Positions 1 through 6,321 of a DNA stretch of 57,832 nucleotides are shown one piece after another. The notes under the pieces are model-generated. The model was not told the origin of the DNA, ran no database searches, and was given only the letters and a program-made list of their open reading frames with translations. The first letter of the stretch is position 1. The number at the start of each line of letters is the position of its first letter. Source of the stretch: CAIOGI01 sp964561875 (GTDB taxonomy: Bacteria > Patescibacteriota > Minisyncoccia > Phycocordibacterales > PALSA-1337); the NCBI GenBank assembly GCA_964561875.1, contig CAZLQL010000004.1, forward strand, positions 1 to 57,832, read 5' to 3'. The position numbers and the translations under genes were made by a program.

Positions 1-133
1 CAGTAGCGTAGTACTCATACATCTGCTTGATGATAGGTGCACGAAATGGGTCCATTGGCTTATCTTGATATAAATTAGGCAAAATTAGTCGAAAAAGAGC
101 TACTTTTTTGTGCAAATCTGTGCAAATTATTTC
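1..133 (-). pseudogene. serine recombinase fragment, runs off the left edge
   Basis: The minus strand is open from a TAA at 136-134 to the window edge. It reads a peptide containing DKPMDPFRAPIIKQMYEYYA. This matches the linker segment that follows the catalytic domain in large serine recombinases (D-P-x-x-A-P-hydrophobic-x-x-hydrophobic-F/Y-x-x-Y-A). The first ATG is at 55. The N-terminal resolvase domain with its catalytic serine, which should lie further right, is absent: the stop and then the nadE-like gene occupy that space. The visible part is therefore a 5'-truncated remnant. The rest lies outside the window. Family assignment rests on about 20 residues. Confidence 0.5.
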
Positions 134-181
134 TTAAGCGTGAACGTTGTGAATGTCGTAGTAATTTAGGAAAAAATCTGG

Positions 182-187
182 TATTAT
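182..187 (+). promoter_or_regulatory. -10 box of a leaderless promoter for the nadE-like gene
   Basis: TATTAT ends 6 nt before the ATG at 194. Transcription would start at or next to the initiation codon. There is no Shine-Dalgarno sequence in front of the gene. Confidence 0.55.
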
Positions 188-193
188 GGTCTA

Positions 194-991
194 ATGTTTG
201 ACTTTAATTTTAACCAACTAGATTACAAAACTATCGAAGAAAAATTAGTAAATTTTATTCGACTAAAAGCAGGTAATCAAAAAATAGTTATGGGTTTGAG
301 TGGTGGTATCGACTCATCCGTTTCTTGTTATTTGGCTACCAAAGCACTAGGAAAGGAAAATGTTAAAGTGGTGATAATAAACAACACACAATTTTCAAAA
401 GAAGGTATTGAAGTCGCAAGGGCTTACGCCACAAAAATAGGCGTAGTTGTTCAAGAGGTAAATTCAGAAAATATTAGAGATGTTTTGCTAAAAAACATTG
501 GGGCAAATAATCCCGACCTTATACTTCAAGCAACTGTAGATGTGAGATTGTGTGATTTGATAATCAGAACCATTGCACAGATTGAAGGGCGTTTATATAT
601 GGGGACCATAAACGGAACTGAAAGACTAGTCGGATGGTATCCAAAAGCTACTCTTGTCGGAGATTTTGACCCTATCGGCGGTCTGGTAAAACACCAGTTA
701 AAGGGACTGGCTAATTATTTAGGGCTTGAAGATTTAGCAGAAGGTGTATCAAAAGATGCGAGTATCGTATGTGGCGGATGTGGAGAGTTACCAGAATTTC
801 GAGGTATGCCTTATCAGAAATTGGATGAAATACTATATCTTTATGAAACTGTTCCATCTGAAGAACTTTCTTCAGTTTTAGAGAAAAACAACATCGAGAA
901 AAAACATCTTGATTTAGTTACAAACAGGATGAAGTCTGTTGAACATAAAAACGATGTGTTTCCTGAATATTGCCAAATAAACAATAAATAA
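194..991 (+). CDS. nadE: NAD synthetase-like protein (ammonia-dependent type)
   Basis: 265 residues, the usual size for ammonia-dependent NAD synthetase, which amidates deamido-NAD with ATP in the last step of NAD synthesis. The ATP-pyrophosphatase P-loop is SGGIDSS at residues 36-42. A later NGTERLVGWYPKATLVGDFD stretch followed by DPIGGLVKHQL corresponds to the family's second substrate-binding segment. The glutaminase domain of longer NadE proteins is absent. A CGGCGELPEF stretch is unusual where the family normally has an acidic loop, and the CxxC could bind metal; that is inference. The start is set by a -10 box 6 nt upstream. Another member of the PP-loop family cannot be excluded. Confidence 0.8.
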   Translation: MFDFNFNQLDYKTIEEKLVNFIRLKAGNQKIVMGLSGGIDSSVSCYLATKALGKENVKVVIINNTQFSKEGIEVARAYATKIGVVVQEVNSENIRDVLLKNIGANNPDLILQATVDVRLCDLIIRTIAQIEGRLYMGTINGTERLVGWYPKATLVGDFDPIGGLVKHQLKGLANYLGLEDLAEGVSKDASIVCGGCGELPEFRGMPYQKLDEILYLYETVPSEELSSVLEKNNIEKKHLDLVTNRMKSVEHKNDVFPEYCQINNK

Positions 992-994
992 TTT

Positions 995-1207
995 ATGGAA
1001 CAACCACTAAATGTGGTCAATAAAAATATTCAAATACCGTACACTCAGAAGATTGATGGAATCAATACAGCGGTATTTTATTTGCCAAAAGGATTAAAGA
1101 TTTTTATTAAAATAGATAAAAGAAATTTCACGTGAGCGATTGAAAAACTAGCCAATTATAAGCAAGAAGGGCTTATTATTGCTAAATTAGGCAACTGTGT
1201 CCAGTAA
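995..1207 (+). pseudogene. small ORF interrupted by an in-frame TGA
   Basis: An ATG three bases after the nadE stop opens a 46-codon reading frame (MEQPLNVVNKNIQIPYTQ...) that ends at TGA 1133-1135. The same frame then continues for 23 sense codons (AIEKLANYKQEG...) to TAA at 1205-1207. Reading through would give a 70-residue protein with a conventional composition. I do not recognise it. Because TGA is a normal stop elsewhere in the window, this is most simply a nonsense mutation or a base-call error (TGG to TGA). A real 46-residue protein is also possible. Confidence 0.4.
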
Positions 1208-1245
1208 AGTGATGCGATTGAAATTAGAATCTAACCACGGTTTAT

Positions 1246-1274
1246 TTGACATTTTTAGTAATTAATTTAGAGTA
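1246..1274 (+). promoter_or_regulatory. promoter of the 1296 gene
   Basis: A TTGACA hexamer at 1246-1251 is followed, 16-17 bp later, by a poor -10 (TAGAGT/AGAGTA). The -35 is perfect; the -10 is weak. Confidence 0.45.
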
Positions 1275-1295
1275 AATCAGGATAAAGGCTTTGAA

Positions 1296-1769
1296 ATGAA
1301 AAATTCAAGGAAAATTGGCAGTATAACGATCCTTGTACTAGCGTTCTTGTTTGTATTATTGCCTTGCGAAATAGTTTTGCGAGTTTACGAACAACAAATT
1401 AGACACTTTGTTTCTGGATCTATTTGGTCGCTATCCCTGGTTATATTTGGACTAGGGGTAGTAGGGATTTGTTCGCTGTTACTAACTGGTTACATCTTAA
1501 AAAGGATCTTTTTTTCTTATCTATATGTGACCGACAAGGATCTTGAGGAGGTATATTTAAAAAATATCAAACTTAAAAAGGGTGCAATAGTTCAATTAAA
1601 GTGTACTGTCGACAACCGAGTCCTCAGAATTCATGGCTTGATTGGAGAGATCACAGACATTGAAGATGATGGTACATTTTGGATTACAGTTAATCTGAGT
1701 GGTATACCAACCTCTTTTCATCTTAAAAGAGAAGACTTCAGAGTCATTAAGAAGAAAGCATCAGGGTAA
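1296..1769 (+). CDS. hypothetical two-TM membrane protein
   Basis: 157 residues, not recognised. Two hydrophobic segments (about residues 8-28 and 44-70) form a membrane anchor. A soluble C-terminal half of about 85 residues (VQLKCTVDNRVLRIHGLIGE... to the end) looks like a small beta-rich domain with alternating hydrophobic residues (GEITDIEDDGTFWITVNLSG), similar in feel to an SH3- or OB-like barrel; that is inference. Weak Shine-Dalgarno-like AAAGG lies 9 nt before the ATG. It is monocistronic, with its own TTGACA promoter and a strong terminator right after the stop, like the other accessory genes in this window. Confidence 0.7.
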   Translation: MKNSRKIGSITILVLAFLFVLLPCEIVLRVYEQQIRHFVSGSIWSLSLVIFGLGVVGICSLLLTGYILKRIFFSYLYVTDKDLEEVYLKNIKLKKGAIVQLKCTVDNRVLRIHGLIGEITDIEDDGTFWITVNLSGIPTSFHLKREDFRVIKKKASG

Positions 1770-1770
1770 T

Positions 1771-1818
1771 CCGCACTATTCTTACGAAAAATCATACTTC
1801 GTAAGGGGTGCGGTTTTT
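1771..1818 (+). terminator. rho-independent terminator
   Basis: CCGCAC and CTTACGAA pair with TTCGTAAG and GTGCGG across a short loop, followed by TTTTT. It sits directly after the 1296-1769 gene. Confidence 0.85.
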
Positions 1819-1888
1819 CATTTTTATTTTTCGATGTTAAGAGTTGTAGATATTAATATCTAAACATATTGAATACTAGTCTGGTACT

Positions 1889-2176
1889 CTAGAACAGACC
1901 AAAATATCTAAAGAGAAGGTATACCAAAAAAATAGAGATGAGAATTAGAACAGCGGTTCCATTCCGTGTTTTTGAGTCATAAGGAGCGACAACCTCTTGA
2001 TATAGTTTCATGCTTTCTATTGCAGTACCCATCAATAACCATACCAAACCGATTAATATCAATATGCCTCCGACCAATAAACCAGCAATAGATTCATTAT
2101 AATTAGTTAGAACATAGACACCGATAAGTATCAAAAGTAACTTAGAGATGATCTTTAAATATTTATAATTAACCAT
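1889..2176 (-). CDS. hypothetical three-TM membrane protein
   Basis: 95 residues, mostly hydrophobic, with three predicted membrane helices (about residues 8-24, 30-50 and 74-92) and a short polar loop (ESMKLYQEVVAPYDSKTRNG) between the second and third. There are no catalytic motifs and I do not recognise a family. A TATAAT box (2188-2183 on the minus strand) ends 6 nt before the ATG and there is no Shine-Dalgarno, so this is expressed in the leaderless style of the housekeeping genes, unlike its neighbours on both sides. Confidence 0.65.
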   Translation of the reverse strand: MVNYKYLKIISKLLLILIGVYVLTNYNESIAGLLVGGILILIGLVWLLMGTAIESMKLYQEVVAPYDSKTRNGTAVLILISIFLVYLLFRYFGLF

Positions 2177-2208
2177 TTAAAAATTATAGCACAACAGACC
2201 AACTTAAG

Positions 2209-2237
2209 TTGACTTGTAAAGTATATTATGCAACATT
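2209..2237 (+). promoter_or_regulatory. promoter of the 2296 gene
   Basis: TTGACT at 2209-2214; a 17-bp spacer leads to AACATT, a weak -10. The hexamer and the spacing match the other accessory-gene promoters in the window. Confidence 0.4.
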
Positions 2238-2295
2238 ATTATTTGCTGTAAAATCGTCAATTCAAACATTCTTTCAGTATAAAAAGGAGGTATTT

Positions 2296-2664
2296 GTGGC
2301 AATTCAATTAGATGAGACATCACTCAGATTAGTAAGGTTTCGTCGTCTCAGTAAATTTGCTGAGATCGAAGCTATTGTAAAGGAACTCGATTCCTTAGAA
2401 TTCGGATTGAGTTGTCAACTCAAAGATGCAACTCCAACTTCAGTCGAAGATTTTGTTGAAAGTGAAGGCGTTATAACTGAGTTAATCAAATACGGACGGT
2501 CTATACGAACGATATCGTATTTCGATAACAATTATGGTTTTAACACTTTAAGGAAAGTAAAAAAAGTATTTAGTGAACTTAAAAAAGCATGGTGCGGTGC
2601 TGTCGTCATAACTTTTACTGTTGAAGCTGAGAATCGTGTCCGTGTTGAAATACGAGTTCCATAG
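2296..2664 (+). CDS. hypothetical protein, GTG start
   Basis: About 122 residues (MAIQLDETSLRLVRFRRLSK...), soluble, with no signal peptide or membrane helix. I do not recognise it. The frame is open further upstream, but an AAAAAGGAGG Shine-Dalgarno at 2281-2290 lies 5 nt before GTG at 2296, which decides the start. The C-terminal part alternates hydrophobic and charged residues (AWCGAVVITFTVEAENRVRV), suggesting beta strands. It is a single-gene unit with its own terminator. Confidence 0.7.
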   Translation: MAIQLDETSLRLVRFRRLSKFAEIEAIVKELDSLEFGLSCQLKDATPTSVEDFVESEGVITELIKYGRSIRTISYFDNNYGFNTLRKVKKVFSELKKAWCGAVVITFTVEAENRVRVEIRVP

Positions 2665-2696
2665 TACTCAATTTGTACTAGTGTTTAAATAGAAAA

Positions 2697-2742
2697 TAAA
2701 AGGTCCGATCTCTCGCTGAGTTTCGGACTTTTATATTTTTTT
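2697..2742 (+). terminator. rho-independent terminator
   Basis: GGTCCGA pairs with TCGGACT around a loop containing TCTCTCGCTGAG, followed by a T-rich tract. Confidence 0.75.
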
Positions 2743-2789
2743 GATTTAACTATCAGATTATTACAATAAGTAATATAGTCTTATCATGG

Positions 2790-2812
2790 TATAATATACA
2801 TAGAAAGGAGGT
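2790..2812 (+). promoter_or_regulatory. extended -10 and Shine-Dalgarno of the 2820 gene
   Basis: TATAAT at 2790-2795 is preceded by TGG, an extended -10. AAAGGAGGT at 2804-2812 is a full Shine-Dalgarno 7 nt before ATG 2820. It places the start at 2820 rather than at an upstream in-frame GTG that lies inside the Shine-Dalgarno. Confidence 0.65.
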
Positions 2813-2819
2813 GGTTAAA

Positions 2820-3113
2820 ATGACCATTCTAGAGATTAGAAGGCTTGCTAAGGAATTTGGTGCTGATATAGATTGTTCACCTGAATCAATATTAAGCCAT
2901 AAATACGGATCAGCAACAGCTATAGTAAAGCCAGATGACCACAGTCGCTACTGTTTGTATGATAGAGAATCATCAGTAATAAAATTGGTACCCGATTGGG
3001 CTGATTGGGTAAAAGGAGATTGTGCTGATGCAATTGCAACTATATTGTGTAGTTCAATTGAAGAAAGGGAAGAATTGGCAAAAAAAGTAAGAAAGGCTCA
3101 GTATGCAATATGA
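2820..3113 (+). CDS. small unknown protein, paralogue of the 3602 gene
   Basis: 97 residues, soluble. It shares a pattern with the protein at 3602-3913: an N-terminal helix E-hydrophobic-RR-hydrophobic-A (EIRRLAKEFGADI against ELRRIANYYNVTF), a central W-x-x-W-hydrophobic-x-GD-x-A-x-x-IAT block (WADWVKGDCADAIATIL against WKEWMEGDIAYVIATVM) and a basic C-terminal helix. I know no family with this pattern. It is monocistronic, with a strong Shine-Dalgarno, and stops at TGA just before a hairpin terminator. The two paralogues flank mscL. Confidence 0.75.
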   Translation: MTILEIRRLAKEFGADIDCSPESILSHKYGSATAIVKPDDHSRYCLYDRESSVIKLVPDWADWVKGDCADAIATILCSSIEEREELAKKVRKAQYAI

Positions 3114-3157
3114 CGAAAGCTCGCTTTATGACTAAAAATCTAAGCGAGCTTTTTCGT
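3113..3157 (+). terminator. rho-independent terminator
   Basis: AAAGCTCGCTT pairs perfectly with AAGCGAGCTTT, then a T-run. It follows the 2820 gene. Confidence 0.85.
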
Positions 3158-3181
3158 AAATTTAATTTTTTATATCTTATT

Positions 3182-3484
3182 TTATATCTTAGGTTTATCT
3201 AGTTTTTCTAAATTTAATTTTTTTACTCCAAAATATACAACAGATGAAACTATAATAAAGTTAATTAGGATACTTATAAATTTACCATAAGTAATATTTG
3301 CATTTGCTATGTGCAATGAAAGGGTAGAGAGATCACCAAATTTACCCAATACTATGCCAATAATTGGGTTGATAAGGTCATTAACTATTGAGGATACAAC
3401 ATCAGACACAGCTTTTCCTAATATAAAACCAACTGCCAAACCTATTGTCCCTTGGGTCCTAATAAAATCAATAAAATTTTTCAT
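3182..3484 (-). CDS. mscL: large-conductance mechanosensitive channel MscL
   Basis: 100 residues. MscL is a homopentameric inner-membrane channel that opens under membrane tension and releases solutes during hypo-osmotic shock. The N-terminal amphipathic segment and TM1 (KNFIDFIRTQGTIGLAVGFI then GKAVSDVVSSIVNDLINP) are typical, as is TM2 (FISILINFIIVSSVVYFGV). It is shorter than E. coli MscL (136) because the cytoplasmic helix bundle is reduced. TATAAT (3496-3491) ends 6 nt before ATG 3484. This favours a leaderless start there over the upstream in-frame GTG at 3499. Confidence 0.92.
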   Translation of the reverse strand: MKNFIDFIRTQGTIGLAVGFILGKAVSDVVSSIVNDLINPIIGIVLGKFGDLSTLSLHIANANITYGKFISILINFIIVSSVVYFGVKKLNLEKLDKPKI

Positions 3485-3535
3485 ATCTATATTATACACG
3501 TTAAAATATCAGCTTTAAATACTAGCGTAAATTGA

Positions 3536-3564
3536 TTGACAGAGATGTATAAATATGATAAAAG
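3536..3564 (+). promoter_or_regulatory. promoter of the 3602 gene
   Basis: TTGACA at 3536-3541, 17-bp spacer, then TAAAAG; TATGAT overlaps just upstream. A Shine-Dalgarno CGGAGGT lies 6 nt before ATG 3602. Confidence 0.55.
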
Positions 3565-3601
3565 ATATATGTAGTGAACATTGTAATACGGAGGTCTATC
3601 A

Positions 3602-3913
3602 ATGAGAATTAGACGGAACTTATCAAATATCGAACTGAGGAGGATTGCTAACTACTATAACGTCACATTTTTGAATGGCTCAAATATTGTGGGGCAAGGT
3701 AGTTCAAAAGACTCCAAGGTATTCTATGGGGAAAACCCAAATAATACCGTGTCCTTTGATCAGGAAAATATGCTCTTCAAGTCTAACCATTGGAAGGAAT
3801 GGATGGAAGGGGATATTGCTTACGTCATTGCAACTGTAATGACAGGTAAGGGATATCCGCATCCTGATCTGGTAAAATCAGTTCGACGCCAAGCAAAAAA
3901 ACTCTTGAGGTAA
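3602..3913 (+). CDS. small unknown protein, paralogue of the 2820 gene
   Basis: 103 residues, basic (MRIRRNLSNIELRRIANYY...). It is the diverged partner of the 2820-3113 protein, with the same W-x-x-W-x-x-GD-x-A block (WKEWMEGDIAYVIATVM) and a basic tail (KSVRRQAKKLLR). The paired tryptophans and the GD look like the structural core. The basic termini would allow nucleic-acid binding, but that is inference only. It has its own TTGACA promoter, a GGAGGT Shine-Dalgarno and a terminator. It lies immediately upstream of the sigma factor gene. Confidence 0.75.
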   Translation: MRIRRNLSNIELRRIANYYNVTFLNGSNIVGQGSSKDSKVFYGENPNNTVSFDQENMLFKSNHWKEWMEGDIAYVIATVMTGKGYPHPDLVKSVRRQAKKLLR

Positions 3914-3926
3914 AAAAGCTTGGTTC

Positions 3927-3967
3927 AAACCGCATGTGGAGGAAACTCCCATGCGGTTTCACTTTTA
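3927..3967 (+). terminator. rho-independent terminator
   Basis: AAACCGCATG pairs with CATGCGGTTT, with an inner GGAG/CTCC stem capped by GAAA, then CACTTTTATTT. Confidence 0.8.
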
Positions 3968-4017
3968 TTTACATATTATTTAATTTTTACATATTCTTAA
4001 CCTCAAATTTCAACTCT

Positions 4018-4073
4018 TTGACAATATCTGTATTAGTTGTATTATATTACAAGAAAGTTTTTCCAAGGGAGGA
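4018..4073 (+). promoter_or_regulatory. promoter and Shine-Dalgarno of the sigma factor gene
   Basis: TTGACA at 4018-4023, a spacer of exactly 17 bp, then ATTATA/TTATAT at 4041-4047. AAGGGAGGA at 4065-4073 is a strong Shine-Dalgarno 3 nt before ATG 4077. Confidence 0.6.
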
Positions 4074-4076
4074 TAA

Positions 4077-4943
4077 ATGAAAAATGATAAAAATAGCAGA
4101 CTATCAGAAAGAGATACATATCTCTGGTACTTGAATAAGATAGGTCAATATCAATTAATATCAAGGGAGCAAGAAATTGTTCTTGCAAGACGCATAGCTG
4201 AGGGTGATGAAAGTGCTAAGGAGGAATTAACACTCTCAAACCTCAGACTTGTTGTAAAGATCGCTCTTGATTACTCTGGTCTTGGGATGGATGACAAGGA
4301 TTTGATCAATGAGGGTAATATCGGATTAATGAAAGCGGTTGAAAGATTTAATCCCAAGAAAGGTGCTAAGTTCTCAACTTATGCAGCTTGGTGGATAAAG
4401 CAATCTATCAAGCGAGCAATGTCAGATACTGTAAATATAATCAGAATTCCAATTCATGAAGGTGAAAAATTGCGTAGGGCTAGAAGAGTAGTCAATAAAT
4501 ATCAGCAGGCATCGGGTGGCAATAAACCAAATCAAAGGGAAATGGTTAAACTATCCGGAATGACTTACAAAAAGTTTGATCAACTTGAAGCTCTTCTTCA
4601 ACCAGTTTCATTACATGCACCCAAATCACCAGATGGCGAGGTTTCACTTGGTGACTTGATTGAGGATCCAAACAGTGTACAACCCGACGAAGATCGTCAA
4701 CACAGAAATGATCTCGAGGTTGTAATTGAGTTATTGGCCGAACTTCCACCCAGAGAAAGGGATGTTATCAATAAACGGTTTGGTTTCGGCTGTGAAGTAT
4801 GCACTCTTGAAACTGTTGGTAAAAGTCACAATGTTACAAGAGAACGTGCGAGGCAACTAGAGGCGGAAGCAATTGGTAAACTAAGGAAATTATTTTCCAA
4901 AAGAAATAGGCAACACGATAGCTTCGGTTTGCCTGTTGCATAA
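4077..4943 (+). CDS. RNA polymerase sigma-70 family factor
   Basis: 288 residues, with regions 1.2, 2, 3 and 4 but no region 1.1, the size of a group 2/3 sigma factor. It directs RNA polymerase core to promoters. Region 1.2/2.1 starts at SERDTYLWYLNKIGQYQLIS. Region 2 contains NLRLVVKIALDYSG, INEGNIGLMKAVERFNP and FSTYAAWWIKQSIKRAM. Region 4.2 holds TRERARQLEAEAIGKLR, keeping the R-E-R-x-x-Q residues that read TTGACA in RpoD. Region 2.4 (SDTVNIIRIPIHE) differs from the usual ADQARTIRIPVH. It could be an alternative sigma or a short primary one; no other sigma gene is in the window. It has the promoter, Shine-Dalgarno and terminator style of the accessory genes. Confidence 0.88.
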   Translation: MKNDKNSRLSERDTYLWYLNKIGQYQLISREQEIVLARRIAEGDESAKEELTLSNLRLVVKIALDYSGLGMDDKDLINEGNIGLMKAVERFNPKKGAKFSTYAAWWIKQSIKRAMSDTVNIIRIPIHEGEKLRRARRVVNKYQQASGGNKPNQREMVKLSGMTYKKFDQLEALLQPVSLHAPKSPDGEVSLGDLIEDPNSVQPDEDRQHRNDLEVVIELLAELPPRERDVINKRFGFGCEVCTLETVGKSHNVTRERARQLEAEAIGKLRKLFSKRNRQHDSFGLPVA

Positions 4944-4978
4944 AAACACCACAGGATCAAATGATCCTGTGTTTTTTA
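4944..4978 (+). terminator. rho-independent terminator
   Basis: ACACAGGATCA-type arms (ACAGGATCA / TGATCCTGT) around AAA, followed by TTTTTT. Confidence 0.85.
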
Positions 4979-5250
4979 TTATAAAAATAATTTTTTAAAC
5001 AAAATTTTATATTATTTAAAACTTATATTTTGTATATATTTTTTTATGCGTATTAGATACAAGCTTTTGGGTTTATATTGTAAGCCATATTACAGAGGTT
5101 TTATCCACAAAATAGCTGATTATACAACTTGCTTTTATCTGTCAAGTATGGTATGATGTTACCAGACGTTTCTAGCTCATTGAAGTGTGAGAATGGAAAC
5201 CAAACCAAACAATTTGTCACATTTTGTGGCAACGCAAAGGAAAAAATAAA
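4979..5250. other. AT-rich intergenic region with one DnaA-box-like site
   Basis: About 270 bases without a gene. The first 80 are almost pure A/T. TTATCCACA at 5103-5111 (within TTTTATCCACA) matches the E. coli DnaA-box consensus, but it is a single copy and no dnaA/dnaN is nearby, so I do not call an origin. The right part carries the promoter of the 5251 gene. Confidence 0.4.
5131..5159 (+). promoter_or_regulatory. promoter of the 5251 gene
   Basis: TTGCTT at 5131-5136, 17 bp, then TATGAT at 5154-5159 preceded by TGG. An AAAGGA Shine-Dalgarno lies about 9 nt before ATG 5251. Confidence 0.6.
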
Positions 5251-6249
5251 ATGAAGACCCAAAAGTCTCTCATTGCAATCTTGACTTCGGTCATGTTTGC
5301 AATTTTCACCCTTGCGTTTGTCGCAAGGGCTCAGTTTCCAGCACCCGCTGGAAGTTCTACTACCACATCCGTGGTCATCCCGTCAGTCTTGCCTGATTCT
5401 CTTCCGATCGGAAGTGAGCAGATAATGCTCGATTGGGCGGTTACGAATAGGCAGTGGATGCAGAACGGCAATCCTCTTGATACTGGTGTTTCGATCGAAA
5501 TCATACCTAAGGATAAGGATGGTAACGATATGGAATCTGCTGGTTCGAGTGGTATTGACATAAAGTACAGCTCTTATGATGATTTCATGAATCGGATGGC
5601 CGATAGTGGAATGAGAGCAGTCTACTCCCTTAAGAAGAATAAGGTTGTAGATCAAACTAGACCTGTTAAAATACTTATCACTCTAGACCATGGTAATTGG
5701 GAAACTGGAAATGGACTGGTTGCAATCCTTATAAAGGGTGGACCAATCCTACTTTCTGAGATCACGAGGGATACATTCCTCGATCTAAAACCCACTTTCT
5801 TTAGGTCTGTGGTAAGGATTACTAACTTGGAAAAGTTTGAAATATCAGTTGATTCTGATCCCCAGTATAGTTATGTGTGGCCGACGAATGCTTCAAAGCC
5901 AGCATCTGCTGTACTGCCAAGTGAATACAATACTAAGGAGTTTGTAAGTCTCAACCCTTGGTATTCGACAAATGCTTTCAAAGCACGGTTCAAAATTACT
6001 GCTGGGGAAACAGCAACGTATACCCAGACAGGCAGTAAACTCAAGGCACCATCAGTAAAGGTCTTGAGTGACAGAGTCGTCGAGGTTTCCATGACCCCTG
6101 GTTCGCACACAGTTGTAGAAACTAGTGTGGACATGGTCAATTGGAGTGTCATGAAGGACATTCCGTGGAATTTGAGCACGGAAAGCCAGACAGTTCTGGT
6201 ATATCCGCCAAATTCTCCTCATCGCTTCTTTAGAGCCTGGTCGGAATAG
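5251..6249 (+). CDS. secreted protein of unknown function
   Basis: 332 residues. An N-terminal signal peptide (basic MKTQK, hydrophobic core to about residue 22, likely cut after VARA) sends it out of the cytoplasm. The mature part has no recognised catalytic motif. The last 60 residues (ETSVDMVNWSVMKD... ending in PNSPHRFFRAW) resemble the C-terminal beta-sandwich tail of many secreted proteins, in which a T/E-S-x-D-L-x-N-W-x motif precedes a final RFFR or RFYR. Codons are less AT-rich than in the core genes. ATG 5251 is chosen over an upstream in-frame TTG because of the Shine-Dalgarno and signal peptide. Confidence 0.75.
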   Translation: MKTQKSLIAILTSVMFAIFTLAFVARAQFPAPAGSSTTTSVVIPSVLPDSLPIGSEQIMLDWAVTNRQWMQNGNPLDTGVSIEIIPKDKDGNDMESAGSSGIDIKYSSYDDFMNRMADSGMRAVYSLKKNKVVDQTRPVKILITLDHGNWETGNGLVAILIKGGPILLSEITRDTFLDLKPTFFRSVVRITNLEKFEISVDSDPQYSYVWPTNASKPASAVLPSEYNTKEFVSLNPWYSTNAFKARFKITAGETATYTQTGSKLKAPSVKVLSDRVVEVSMTPGSHTVVETSVDMVNWSVMKDIPWNLSTESQTVLVYPPNSPHRFFRAWSE

Positions 6250-6265
6250 TATCCGATCAGCATTC

Positions 6266-6300
6266 AAAAAAGGTCTTACGTAAGTAAGGCCTTTTCTGTT
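6266..6300 (+). terminator. rho-independent terminator
   Basis: AAGGTCTTAC pairs with GTAAGGCCTT, followed by TTCTGTTTC. A and T tracts on both sides could let it serve the minus-strand gene as well. Confidence 0.65.
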
Positions 6301-6321
6301 TCTATTTTTCTATTTACTATC

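Noticed and set aside
995..1207. Recoding of TGA as glycine or tryptophan in this genome
   Set aside because: TGA ends several genes with terminators right behind it (2820, 40182, 40681), so a standard stop function is clear.
4979..5130. Replication origin suggested by an AT-rich region and one TTATCCACA
   Set aside because: Only one DnaA-like box is present and no dnaA, dnaN or rpmH is nearby.
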